Source of the DNA: CAWJMD01 sp963700925
Lineage (GTDB): Bacteria > Actinomycetota > Actinomycetes > Actinomycetales > CAWJMD01
Assembly (NCBI GenBank): GCA_963700925.1
Contig: OY969553.1
Span: 992,001 to 1,056,000 of the forward strand
Length of the DNA: 64,000 nt
Direction of reading: 5' to 3'
The notes below the pieces were generated by a model, which was given only the letters and a program-made list of their open reading frames with translations, did no database searches and had not been told where the DNA came from. A program made the position numbers and the translations under genes. Shown here piece after piece: positions 41,445-49,962 of this stretch (positions are counted from its first letter, which is position 1; each line of letters starts with the position of its first letter).

Positions 41445-43097
41445 CTACTCCCACTCGATGGTGCCGGGTGGCTTACTCGTGACGTCGAGCACCACACGGT
41501 TGACGCCCTCGACCTCGTTGGTGATGCGTGTGGACACACGCGCCAGCAGGTCGTGCGGCAGGCGTGACCAGTCGGCAGTCATCGCGTCGTCGGAGGACAC
41601 CGGGCGCAGCACCACCGGGTGGCCGTACGTCCGTCCGTCACCTTGAACCCCGACCGACCGAATGTCAGCCAGGAGCACGACCGGGCACTGCCAGATGGAG
41701 CGGTCGAGCCCTGCCTCGGTGAGCTCCTCCCGGACGATCGCGTCGGCGGTGCGCAGCGTCTCCAGCCGCTCCGCCGTCACCTCGCCGATGATGCGGATGC
41801 CCAGCCCCGGGCCGGGGAACGGCTGTCGCCACACGATCGCGTCGGGCAGGCCCAGCTCGGCGCCGACCGCGCGGACCTCGTCCTTGAACAGCGTGCGCAG
41901 CGGCTCGACCAGCTCGAACTGCAGGTCGTCGGGCAGGCCGCCCACGTTGTGGTGGCTCTTGATCGTGGCCGCGCCCTCGCCGCCGCCCGACTCGACCACG
42001 TCGGGGTACAGCGTGCCCTGGACGAGGAACCGCACCTCGCCGCCGTGGCCGGGGTCGGTCTCCGCCTCGACGTGGCCCCTGGCCACCAGGTCGCGGGCCG
42101 CGCCCTCGAACGAGCGGATGAACTCGCGGCCGATGATCTTGCGCTTGGTCTCCGGGTCGGTGACGCCCGCTAGCGCGGTGAGGAACTGCTGCTCGGCGTC
42201 GACCACGACGAGGTCGACTCCGGTGGCCTCGACGTAGTCGCGCTCCACCTGCTCGGCCTCGCCCCCTCGCAGCAGGCCGTGGTCGACGAAGACGCACGTG
42301 AGCTGGTCGCCGACCGCCTCGTGCACGAGCGCCGCCGCAACGGCCGAGTCGACGCCGCCCGAGAGGCCGCAGATCACCCGGTCCTTGCCAACCTGGTCGC
42401 GGATGCGCTGCACCTGCTCGGCGATGACGTTGCCGGTCGTCCAGTCGCGACCGAGGCCTGCGCCGTGGCGCAGGAAGTTGTCCAGGACCTGCTGGCCGAA
42501 CGTCGAGTGCTTGACCTCGGGGTGCCACTGCACGCCGTAGAGCCGGCGCCGCTCGCTCTCGAAGGCCGCGACCGGAGAGCCCGGCGACGACGCAGTGACC
42601 GTGAAGCCCTCGGGCGCGGCCTGCACGGCGTCGCCGTGGCTCATCCACACGCTCTGCGTGTCGGGCTGCCCTCGCAGCAGCACGCTCTCGCCGAGCTCGA
42701 GCGCGACCTGCGTGCCGCCGTACTCGCGCAAGCCGGTTCGGGCGACACCACCACCCAGGGCCAGCGCCATCGCCTGGAAGCCGTAGCAGATGCCCAGCAC
42801 CGGAACTCCAGCCTCGAACAGCGCCGGGTCGACCGCGGGCGCGCCGTCGGCATAGACGGACGACGGACCGCCCGAGAGGATCACCGCCGCCGGCTTGCGG
42901 GCCAGCAGCTCGCTGACGGGCAGGGTGCAGGGCACGATCTCGGAGTAGGCGTCAGCCTCACGCACCCGGCGAGCGATGAGCTGCGCGTACTGGGCACCGA
43001 AGTCGATGACCAGCACCGGCCGGTGGTCGGTCACGCCGGCCTCCGCGGTCGCGGGTGGTGCTGCCGGTGCGACGCGGGCGTCGAGCGCATCACTCAT
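41445..43097 (-). CDS. guaA: GMP synthase (glutamine-hydrolysing)
   Basis: GuaA converts XMP to GMP using glutamine. The 550 residues have the class I amidotransferase half (VLVIDFGAQYAQLIARRVRE; nucleophile in VLGICYGFQAM; ALGGGVARTGLREYGG; catalytic His in GVQWHPEVKHS), the ATP pyrophosphatase half (VICGLSGGVDSAVAAALVHE) and the C-terminal dimerisation domain ending TIEWE. All catalytic residues are there. An N-terminal Ala/Pro leader of about 25 residues precedes the fold. A TAACCT box 7 nt before the ATG at 43097 suggests a leaderless mRNA. Confidence 0.97.
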   Translation of the reverse strand: MSDALDARVAPAAPPATAEAGVTDHRPVLVIDFGAQYAQLIARRVREADAYSEIVPCTLPVSELLARKPAAVILSGGPSSVYADGAPAVDPALFEAGVPVLGICYGFQAMALALGGGVARTGLREYGGTQVALELGESVLLRGQPDTQSVWMSHGDAVQAAPEGFTVTASSPGSPVAAFESERRRLYGVQWHPEVKHSTFGQQVLDNFLRHGAGLGRDWTTGNVIAEQVQRIRDQVGKDRVICGLSGGVDSAVAAALVHEAVGDQLTCVFVDHGLLRGGEAEQVERDYVEATGVDLVVVDAEQQFLTALAGVTDPETKRKIIGREFIRSFEGAARDLVARGHVEAETDPGHGGEVRFLVQGTLYPDVVESGGGEGAATIKSHHNVGGLPDDLQFELVEPLRTLFKDEVRAVGAELGLPDAIVWRQPFPGPGLGIRIIGEVTAERLETLRTADAIVREELTEAGLDRSIWQCPVVLLADIRSVGVQGDGRTYGHPVVLRPVSSDDAMTADWSRLPHDLLARVSTRITNEVEGVNRVVLDVTSKPPGTIEWE

Positions 43098-43107
43098 GCC
43101 CGAGAGG

Positions 43108-43503
43108 TTAGTGGGGAGCCGCGACCTCACCGCGCGTGCCTTCGCCCCGCTCGGCCATCAGCTCCCTGACGTCCGTCGTCGTGCGCCGCTCGGCCCAGAA
43201 CGAGAGCAGCGGCACCACGCCGGCCAGCACCAGCGCCAGCAGTCGTCCGAACCGCCAGCGCAGGCTCGACCAGAGGTCGACGACGGTGACCAGGTAGAGC
43301 ACGTAGATCCAGCCGTGCACCACGGCGACCCAGTCGCCGATGACCGCCTCTCGCCCGTTCACCTGCACCACGTACTTGAGCACCATCTCGAGGCACAGCA
43401 GGAGCAGGAAACCGCCGGTCACGTACGCCATCACCCGGTACCTGCCGAGTGCTGGGCCCAGCCGGCGCGGGGTCGGCGTCCGTGCGGTGGTGGTCTCGTT
43501 CAC
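43108..43503 (-). CDS. DUF3817 integral membrane protein
   Basis: The 131-residue protein has three membrane helices (YRVMAYVTGGFLLLLCLEM, WVAVVHGWIYVLYLVTVV, LLALVLAGVVPLLSFWAE) and the DUF3817 pattern, with EMVLKYV and GWIYVLYL. It is found next to SURF1 or purine genes in actinobacteria; function is not known. The GTG at 43503 shares GTGA with the SURF1 stop. It precedes guaA by 10 nt, but guaA appears to have its own promoter. Confidence 0.85.
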   Translation of the reverse strand: MNETTTARTPTPRRLGPALGRYRVMAYVTGGFLLLLCLEMVLKYVVQVNGREAVIGDWVAVVHGWIYVLYLVTVVDLWSSLRWRFGRLLALVLAGVVPLLSFWAERRTTTDVRELMAERGEGTRGEVAAPH

Positions 43504-44249
43504 GGGGTGGCGCTCCGGGTGATCTCGGGGACGGTGGACGCGTGCTGGCGGTCGAGGTGGTCGTCGCGGACCACTCTCCACCAGAGGAAGACGGCGAAGG
43601 CGGCGAAGACCCACCACTGCATCGCGTACGACAGGTTCTGCAGCGCAAGGCCGGCGCCACCCTCGGTCTCCGGAACAGGGACGGCGGTCAGCCCGGCGAC
43701 GGGCTCAGCCGCGAGCAGGTACGCCGCATAGACCGGCGCGCCCCAGTCGTTGACGAGGTCGGCGGAGCTGAGCGCGGCGAGAGGCTCCCCGTCGGCGGGC
43801 AGGCCCACCGGCGCCTCCGAGATCTGCAGCCTCCCAGTGAAGGTCGTGCCGCCGGTCGGTAGGTCGGACGACGGAGGCACTTCTTCGTCAGCAGCGAGCC
43901 AGCCCAGCACGACGGGCAGGCGCGCGCGGTCGACAACCAGGGGCGCGACGAGCCATCGGCCGGACCGCCCATCCAGATCGCGGTCGGCGACCAGGACGGC
44001 ACGGTCGGGCTCCAGCTCACCTGTGACTTCGACGGTCGCGAGGGCCGCCTCGCTGGTCAGGGCCTCTTGCGGGCTGAGCAGGTCGTCAAGGGGCACGGGC
44101 GAGCCGTCGGTCGCCTCGGCGGCGCCGGACCCCGACTCCGAGCGCGCGCGGTCGAGCTGCCAGCTGCCGAGCCACGCGAAGACCGACGCGAGCGCAAGGG
44201 CCAGCGCGAGCAGCGCGAGCCAGCGCGGTCTCAGAGCGTTGCGCAGCAC
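43500..44249 (-). CDS. SURF1 family cytochrome oxidase assembly protein
   Basis: The 249-residue protein has an N-terminal membrane helix (WLALLALALALASVFAWLGSWQL), the SURF1 soluble domain with the early WQLDRA motif and RWLVAPLVVDRARLPVVLGWL, and a C-terminal helix (MQWWVFAAFAVFLWWRV). SURF1 helps assembly of haem-copper oxidase in the membrane. The family phrase near LSYAMQWWVFAAF is intact. The GTG at 44249 follows a TACCGT box by 6 nt, so the mRNA is probably leaderless. It is divergent from the ABC exporter pair; a palindrome lies between them. Confidence 0.88.
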   Translation of the reverse strand: MLRNALRPRWLALLALALALASVFAWLGSWQLDRARSESGSGAAEATDGSPVPLDDLLSPQEALTSEAALATVEVTGELEPDRAVLVADRDLDGRSGRWLVAPLVVDRARLPVVLGWLAADEEVPPSSDLPTGGTTFTGRLQISEAPVGLPADGEPLAALSSADLVNDWGAPVYAAYLLAAEPVAGLTAVPVPETEGGAGLALQNLSYAMQWWVFAAFAVFLWWRVVRDDHLDRQHASTVPEITRSATP

Positions 44250-44352
44250 TCTGTCACGGTAGACCGCGGCCACATGCGCACAGCGGGAGGACTCGTCGGC
44301 CTTGCGCGCGCCGACTTGGCGCATCCAGCCAGCGAGTCCTCCCCGTGTGCAC

Positions 44353-44372
44353 AGCCGTAAAGCGTTACGGCT
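44353..44372. promoter_or_regulatory. 20-bp palindrome between SURF1 and ABC exporter genes
   Basis: Arms AGCCGTAA and TTACGGCT flank AGCG. The site lies 18 bp before the -10-like TACCGT (44390-44395) of the exporter gene, about where its -35 would be, and could block that promoter. It is a good candidate for a dimeric repressor or a protein that also reads the divergent SURF1 promoter. Confidence 0.55.
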
Positions 44373-44403
44373 CAGGGACCTACCCGGCGTACCGTCAGTT
44401 GTC

Positions 44404-46212
44404 GTGCCCCGAAAGCCCTTGGCGTTCGACCTGCGCGTCCCCTGGACCCCGCGCGGTGACCTCGTCGTACCCGCGTTCAGCGGTCCCTGGTGGTACATGG
44501 GCTGGCTGGCTCGGCGGCAGTGGCGAACCATGCTCGGCGGGGCCGCCTTCGGTGTGGTGTGGATGCTCTGCCAGGCGCTGATGCCCTACGCGCTCGGACG
44601 GGCGATCGATGCCGGCATCGCCGACCAGGGCGTGGCCGGCCAGCAGGTCGACGCGACGCTGCCAACCCTGTGGCCGTGGGTTCTGGTCTTGCTGGGACTC
44701 GCTGCGACACAAGGTATCTCCGGAACTCTGCGGCACCGGCAGGCCGTCTGGAACTGGGTGCAGGCGGCTCTCGGCTCGTCGCGCGTCGTCGGTCACCACG
44801 TGTCCCGCACCGGGGTGGCGATGCCCCGCAAGCTGGCGACCGGCGAGGTCGTCTCGACGGTGGCGTCCGACGCGATCCGGCTCGGCGACGTGTACGACGT
44901 GACCGCGCGCTTCACCGGGTCGGTCGTCGCGTACGCGGTGGTCACCGTGCTGCTGTTGCGCAGCTCGCTGACGCTCGGCCTGGTGGTGGCCGTGGGCGTG
45001 CCCGTCCTGGTGTCGCTGCTGGCGTTCGTCATCCGACCGCTGCAGAAGGCTCAGGCAGCACAGCGCGAGGCCGCCGGAGCCCTCACGACGCTGGGCGCCG
45101 ACACCGTCGCCGGGCTGCGGGTGCTGCGCGGCGTCGGGGGTGAGCAGGTGTTCATGCGGCGCTACGCCAGCCGGTCGCAGCAGGTGCGTGAGGCCGGCAT
45201 CAGGGTGGCCGGAGTGCAGGCGGGCCTCGATGCGCTGCAGGTGCTGCTCCCCGGCGGGTTCATCGTCCTCGTGACGTGGCTGGGTGCCCGGGCGGCGGTC
45301 GGCGGCAACATCAGCGCCGGCGAGCTCGTCGCCTTCTACGGGTACGCCGCGTTCCTCGTCCAGCCGGTCCGCACGGCCACCGAGATGCTGCAGAAGGTCA
45401 CCCGCGGGCACGTCGCCTCAAGTCGGGTCCTTGCGGTGCTCGCGGTCGAGCCCGCGGTGAGCGACCCGGCCGACCCCGCTCGCTCGCCCGGACCCCACCC
45501 GGCGCTCGACGACCCGGCGACCGGAGTCAGGATCGAGCCGGGCAGGCTCAGCGTGCTGGTGAGCGCACGTCCCGCCGACACTGCCGCGTTGGCCGAGCGC
45601 CTGACGCGTCTGACCGACCGCCCGAACGGTGAGAAGCGGCTGCCCTCAGCGCGTCTCGGCGGCGTTCCCGTCGACCGGCTGCGTGCGGACGAGGTGCGCC
45701 GGCGCGTGGTGCTGGCCGACTCGGACCCACGTCTGTTCACGGGCTGGGTGCGCAGCCAGCTCGACCCGTCCGGCCGCCACGACGACGCCACTCTCCTCGA
45801 CGCGCTGCACACCGCCGCCGCGCACGACGTGCTTGACGGTCTGCCCAAGGGACTCGACGACGAGGTCAACGAGCGGGGACGGTCGCTGTCAGGCGGTCAG
45901 CGCCAACGACTTTCGCTGGCCCGAGCCCTGCTGACCGATGCCGAGACCCTCGTGCTGGTCGAGCCGACGAGCGCGGTCGACGCGCACACCGAGGCTGTGA
46001 TCGCCGACCGGCTGAACGCTGCCCGCGCGGGCCGCACGACCGTCGTCGTGAGTGCCAGCCCGCTGCTGCTCGACCGAGCCGACACCGTCGTGTTCCTCGG
46101 TCCCGACGGCGCCGAGCCCACGTACGGCACGCACCACGAGCTGCTGCGGCGCGACGACGCCGTCGGAGCCGCCTACCGCCACACCGTGACCCGAGGGGAG
46201 GAGGACGCATGA
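44404..46212 (+). CDS. ABC exporter subunit with degenerate ATPase domain
   Basis: The 602-residue protein has six transmembrane helices (about 35-300) and an ABC ATPase domain. Helices and coupling regions look normal. In the ATPase domain the Walker A loop is gone (LSVLVSARPADTAALAERL stands in its place), the Q-loop Gln is replaced (VVLADSDPRLF), Walker B has Val for Asp (LVLVEPTSAVD, V519), and the switch His is lost (VVVSASPLLL). Only the signature LSGGQRQRLSLARAL (495-499) is perfect. It cannot bind ATP in its own Walker site, but can complete the site of its partner. The GTG at 44404 follows TACCGT by 8 nt. Its stop overlaps the partner ATG. Confidence 0.9.
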   Translation: MPRKPLAFDLRVPWTPRGDLVVPAFSGPWWYMGWLARRQWRTMLGGAAFGVVWMLCQALMPYALGRAIDAGIADQGVAGQQVDATLPTLWPWVLVLLGLAATQGISGTLRHRQAVWNWVQAALGSSRVVGHHVSRTGVAMPRKLATGEVVSTVASDAIRLGDVYDVTARFTGSVVAYAVVTVLLLRSSLTLGLVVAVGVPVLVSLLAFVIRPLQKAQAAQREAAGALTTLGADTVAGLRVLRGVGGEQVFMRRYASRSQQVREAGIRVAGVQAGLDALQVLLPGGFIVLVTWLGARAAVGGNISAGELVAFYGYAAFLVQPVRTATEMLQKVTRGHVASSRVLAVLAVEPAVSDPADPARSPGPHPALDDPATGVRIEPGRLSVLVSARPADTAALAERLTRLTDRPNGEKRLPSARLGGVPVDRLRADEVRRRVVLADSDPRLFTGWVRSQLDPSGRHDDATLLDALHTAAAHDVLDGLPKGLDDEVNERGRSLSGGQRQRLSLARALLTDAETLVLVEPTSAVDAHTEAVIADRLNAARAGRTTVVVSASPLLLDRADTVVFLGPDGAEPTYGTHHELLRRDDAVGAAYRHTVTRGEEDA

Positions 46213-48047
46213 CCGTCCAGGACATCGCGAGCACGCCCGGACACCGGCTGCCGATCGCCGGCGGCCCGGCCGTCCGCGCGCACGCCATGCTGCTGCTGAA
46301 CCGCCACCGCACCGCCCTGACGGGCACCGTCGTGCTGTTCGCCCTCTCCTCTCTGGCCAGCCTCGGTGGGCCGTTCCTGATCGGCCGCCTCGTCGACGAG
46401 ATCGGCTCGGGCACCAGCCTGGGCACGGTGGACCTGATCGTGCTGGCGCTGGCCGCGTTCCTGCTCACCGAGACCGTCTTCACGTGGCTCGCCAAGCGGT
46501 CGGCGATGGTGCTCGGCGAGCGCGTGTTCGCGGAGCTGCGCGAGAGCTTCATGACCGGCGTGATGGCGCTGCCGCTCTCCACGGTGGAGCGCGCGGGCAC
46601 GGGAGACCTGGTGGCCCGCACGACGAACGACGTCGAGGCGATCTCGTGGTCGGTCAGGTTCGCCGTCCCCAGGATGCTGGTCGCCGCGGTCGCGACCGTG
46701 CTGACGATCGGAGGCGCGTTCTTCGCCGGCGGCCTGGTCGCGCTGGCGATGCTGGCCGGCATCCCGCTGCTCTGGGTGTCGACCCGCTGGTATCTGCGCA
46801 AGGCAGGTCCCGGCTACCAGCGTGAGATGGCTGCGTACGCCCGCCTCAACGGCGCCATCACCGAGACGGTCGACGGGGGACGGACGATCGACGCCCTCTC
46901 GCTGGGGCGGCACCGCCGCACCGTGATCGACGACGTGCTGCGCTACTGCCTGGTGGCCGAGCGGTACACGCTCTCGATCCGCACGCGCTGGTACCCGGTG
47001 ATCGAGCTCGCCTACCAGCTGCCCGCTGTGGTCGCCGTCGCCTGGGGCGGCTGGCTGGTGGCGAACGGGCCGTCGATCGGGGTCGACGTGACCATCGGTC
47101 AGGTGACCGCGGTGGCGCTGTACGGGGTGCGCCTCGTGGAGCCGATGATCGAGCTGATCGAGTGGCTCGACGAGCTGCAGATCGGTGCTGTCGCGCTGTC
47201 ACGGATGATCGGCATCGACGAGGTGCCGCCGGACCGCACCGAGCACGGTGACCTGCCGCGCGACAGCCGGCTCTCGGCGCAGGGAGTGAAATACGCCTAC
47301 CGGGCCGGTCAGGACGTGCTGCACGGTGTCGACCTGGACCTTCGTCCCGGAGAGCGCCTGGCCGTGGTCGGCCCGTCCGGCGCGGGCAAGTCGACCCTCG
47401 GCAAGCTGCTGGCGGGCATCCACCCGCCGACCGAGGGTCAGGTCACGGTGGGCGGCGTGCCGATCGTCGGCCTCGCCCTGGATCGGCTGCACCGCGAGGT
47501 GGCACTCGTCACCCAGGAGCACCACGTGTTCGTCGGCACGGTCGCCGAGAACCTCGAGCTGGCAGCGCCGGAGGCCGACGAGGACACGATGCTGCGCGCC
47601 CTCGACGCGGTCGACGCCCTCGACTGGGTCAAGACCCTGCCGGAAGGGCTGGCGACCGTTGTCGGCTCCGGTGGCCACCTGCTCACACCGGCGCAGGCCC
47701 AGCAGTTGGCCTTGGCCAGACTGGTGCTGACCGACCCCCACACCCTGGTGCTCGACGAGGCCACGTCACTGCTCGACCCCCGGGCTGCCCGCCACCTCGA
47801 GCGGTCGCTCTCGGCGGTGCTCGAGGGCCGCACCGTGGTCGCCATCGCGCACCGGCTGCAGACGGCGCACGACGCCGACCGCGTCGCGGTGGTGGAGGAC
47901 GGACGGATCACCGAGATCGGTTCGCACGCCGAGCTCGTCGCGGCCGACGGGTCCTACGCCGCGCTGTGGCGCTCGTGGAGCGACGACCCCGATGCGCCTG
48001 ACCCCCGTGCCAGCACGGCAGGGCGCATCCCGGCTCCTCGTTCATGA
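46209..48047 (+). CDS. ABC exporter subunit with intact Walker motifs
   Basis: The 612-residue half-exporter has six membrane helices (about 35-305) and an ATPase domain with a perfect Walker A (GPSGAGKST, 388-396), Q-loop (VTQEHHVF), Walker B with catalytic Glu (LVLDEATSLLD) and switch His (AIAHRL). Its own signature is ruined: LTPAQ (492-496) replaces LSGGQ. With the upstream subunit it would give one full site (this Walker A/B with the partner's LSGGQ) and one site missing all key parts. Substrate is unknown; lipids, drugs and peptides are all possible. ATGA overlap makes it coupled to the first subunit. Confidence 0.92.
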   Translation: MTVQDIASTPGHRLPIAGGPAVRAHAMLLLNRHRTALTGTVVLFALSSLASLGGPFLIGRLVDEIGSGTSLGTVDLIVLALAAFLLTETVFTWLAKRSAMVLGERVFAELRESFMTGVMALPLSTVERAGTGDLVARTTNDVEAISWSVRFAVPRMLVAAVATVLTIGGAFFAGGLVALAMLAGIPLLWVSTRWYLRKAGPGYQREMAAYARLNGAITETVDGGRTIDALSLGRHRRTVIDDVLRYCLVAERYTLSIRTRWYPVIELAYQLPAVVAVAWGGWLVANGPSIGVDVTIGQVTAVALYGVRLVEPMIELIEWLDELQIGAVALSRMIGIDEVPPDRTEHGDLPRDSRLSAQGVKYAYRAGQDVLHGVDLDLRPGERLAVVGPSGAGKSTLGKLLAGIHPPTEGQVTVGGVPIVGLALDRLHREVALVTQEHHVFVGTVAENLELAAPEADEDTMLRALDAVDALDWVKTLPEGLATVVGSGGHLLTPAQAQQLALARLVLTDPHTLVLDEATSLLDPRAARHLERSLSAVLEGRTVVAIAHRLQTAHDADRVAVVEDGRITEIGSHAELVAADGSYAALWRSWSDDPDAPDPRASTAGRIPAPRS

Positions 48048-48096
48048 CCGAGTCATGACCGAGTCATGACCGAGCATGAACGAGGCATGAACGAGG
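48043..48096. repeat. 11-bp tandem repeats at the end of the ABC gene
   Basis: Three copies of TCATGACCGAG followed by two variants (CATGAACGAGG type) begin within the last bases of the exporter gene and run past its stop. The exporter TGA lies within the first unit, so slippage would not alter the protein. Confidence 0.8.
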
Positions 48097-48126
48097 CCTG
48101 ACAGCTCGAACCTCCTGGAAATTCTT

Positions 48127-48144
48127 GGTCACCAGTCCGTGACC
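48127..48144. promoter_or_regulatory. GGTCAC-N6-GTGACC inverted repeat upstream of the protease
   Basis: A perfect 6-bp inverted repeat with 6-bp spacer lies about 128 bp before the protease start. It has the size of a dimeric regulator site; the regulator is unknown. Confidence 0.4.
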
Positions 48145-48177
48145 CGCCGCCAAGTCGGCCGTTGAGAAGAGTGCTGA

Positions 48178-48221
48178 CCCGCGGAGCCGGGCCGTCCACC
48201 CCCGGTGCCTGGCTCCGCGGG
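48178..48221 (+). promoter_or_regulatory. Hairpin in the protease leader
   Basis: Arms CCCGCGGAGCC and GGCTCCGCGGG (11 bp, perfect) enclose 22 nt. No T-run follows, and the hairpin ends 50 nt before the start codon. It may be a leader structure of the protease mRNA or a Rho-helped end of the ABC transcript. Confidence 0.4.
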
Positions 48222-48271
48222 CCGGTTGCCCTGGGGCAGCAGCACTGCTCGCTGCGACGACTGGAGGACGC

Positions 48272-49783
48272 ATGCCGATGCGCACGGACCCGACGACCTT
48301 CCCGCGGCTGGGCCGCCGTGGTGGCACCGCTGCCCTGGCGGCCGGCGCCCTCGCCGCTGCCGCCCTCACGGGCGCCGCACTCGCCCCCAGCGCCGGTGCT
48401 GCGCGCACGACCGGGCTGGCACCCGTCCAGTCGTTGCTCGCCGGTGAGCTGGCCGGTCTGCCCAAGCTCGGCCAGACCGAGGTGATGGTGCACGGCACGT
48501 CGATCACGGCGGCCAGGACCGCGGTGAGCCGCAGCGGCCTCGACCTGGTGACGACCTTCGACAAGATCGGTGTCGCGGTCGCCACCGGCACGAAGTCCGA
48601 GATCGCCGCCGCGAGAACGCAGCCGGGGGTCACGTACCTCGAAGGCAACACCCCGATCGAGTTCACGCTCGCCACGTCGAACGTCGCGACTCGTGGTGCC
48701 GAAGCGGTCAGCACCCTCAACGGACCCGATGGCTCCGACCTCGATGGCAGCGGCGTCTCCGTCGCCGTGATCGACTCCGGCATCGACCCGACCCACCCGT
48801 TCTTCAAGGAGGCCGACGGCTCGTCGGCAGTGGTGGCCAACCTCAAGTCGCTGTGCCTGGACGAGTCCACGACCGGCACCGACTGCGTGGTGAGACTGCC
48901 GAACAACGTCGACACCGACACGCTGTCCGTCGGCGGGCACGGCACCCACGTCTCCGGCATCGTCGCTGGTCGCCCGACGGCGATCTCGGACGGGACGACC
49001 GTGCAGGGCGCAGCTCCCGGCGCGAAGCTGGTCTCCATCTCGACCGGAGCCGTGCTGTTCATCATCGGCGCCGACGCGGCGCTGAACTGGGTGCTCGAGA
49101 ACCACGAGGCCCCTTGCGGCGCAGGCGTTCCCGCGTCCACCTGCCCGCCGATCAGGGTCACCAACAACTCGTACGGCCCCACCGGGGGCGGCGCGTTCGA
49201 CCCGAACTCGGCGACCGTGAAGCTGCAGCGCGCGCTGGCAGCGGAGGGTGTGCTGACGGTCTGGGCTGCCGGCAACGACGGCGGTGACGGGTCGGCGAGC
49301 CTGACGAACCCGCCCGGGCAGGACCCGACCGGCGGCGTGCTGTCGGTGGCCTCGTACTTCGACCAGGGCACCGGCACCCGCGCGGGCACTGTCAGCGACT
49401 TCTCGTCGCGAGGCCTGCAGACCGATCCGAGCACCTGGCCGGACCTGTCGGCTCCCGGTGAGGCCATCACGTCCTCGTGCCGCCTGTACCTGGTGATCTG
49501 CGCGACGGGCCTGCAGCCGGTCAACGGCCCGGGCCTGCTCGACATCGGCACGTTCAACACGATCAGCGGCACCTCGATGGCTGCCCCTCACATCGCGGGC
49601 ATCGTGGCGCAGCTGGCAGAGGCCGACCCGAACGCTTCACCCGGCGAGATCGAGGCCGCACTGAAGAGCACCACGCACAAGTACACGAACGGCGCGCCCT
49701 ACGCGGGGAACGGATCGTCCTATGACAAGGGGACCGGCCTGGTCGACGTGGTGGGGGCCGCCACCGCGGTCCGGGCCGGGTAG
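48272..49783 (+). CDS. Secreted S8 (subtilisin-like) serine protease
   Basis: The 503-residue protease has a twin-Arg-like signal region (RLGRRGGTAALAAGALAAAA; RR with a Gly-rich helix and AGA cleavage), a propeptide of about 90 residues, and the S8 domain with the triad Asp in VAVIDSGIDPTH, His in GHGTHVSGIVAG, oxyanion Asn in AAGNDGG and Ser in SGTSMAAPHIAGI. No C-terminal PPC or sortase domain follows. It is outside the cell and may process other surface proteins. The ATG at 48272 has GGAGG just upstream; a second ATG two codons on is possible. Confidence 0.93.
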   Translation: MPMRTDPTTFPRLGRRGGTAALAAGALAAAALTGAALAPSAGAARTTGLAPVQSLLAGELAGLPKLGQTEVMVHGTSITAARTAVSRSGLDLVTTFDKIGVAVATGTKSEIAAARTQPGVTYLEGNTPIEFTLATSNVATRGAEAVSTLNGPDGSDLDGSGVSVAVIDSGIDPTHPFFKEADGSSAVVANLKSLCLDESTTGTDCVVRLPNNVDTDTLSVGGHGTHVSGIVAGRPTAISDGTTVQGAAPGAKLVSISTGAVLFIIGADAALNWVLENHEAPCGAGVPASTCPPIRVTNNSYGPTGGGAFDPNSATVKLQRALAAEGVLTVWAAGNDGGDGSASLTNPPGQDPTGGVLSVASYFDQGTGTRAGTVSDFSSRGLQTDPSTWPDLSAPGEAITSSCRLYLVICATGLQPVNGPGLLDIGTFNTISGTSMAAPHIAGIVAQLAEADPNASPGEIEAALKSTTHKYTNGAPYAGNGSSYDKGTGLVDVVGAATAVRAG

Positions 49784-49866
49784 GAGGGCGACGGGGAGAC
49801 GCGTCGGGGTCGTCGCGGCCGGCGGGGGTCGGCCACGACGAGCAACAGACCCCGGGGAGGGGAGAC

Positions 49867-49902
49867 CGAGGGGGTCATGGCAGAGATGCTGTGGCCCCCT
49901 CG
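49867..49902 (+). terminator. Terminator-like hairpin after the protease
   Basis: CGAGGGGG pairs with CCCCCTCG around a 20-nt loop, 84 nt after the protease stop. It lacks a long T-run, so it is a probable rather than certain terminator. Confidence 0.5.
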
Positions 49903-49962
49903 CTCCGTCCGCGAACGAGCGGGGTCGCTCAAGCGGACGCCGTCCGGCCCCGATGAACAGGT

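Noticed and set aside
48043..48107. Origin or DnaA-box cluster suspected from the short tandem repeats
   Set aside because: The 11-bp unit does not match a DnaA box and no replication gene is near.
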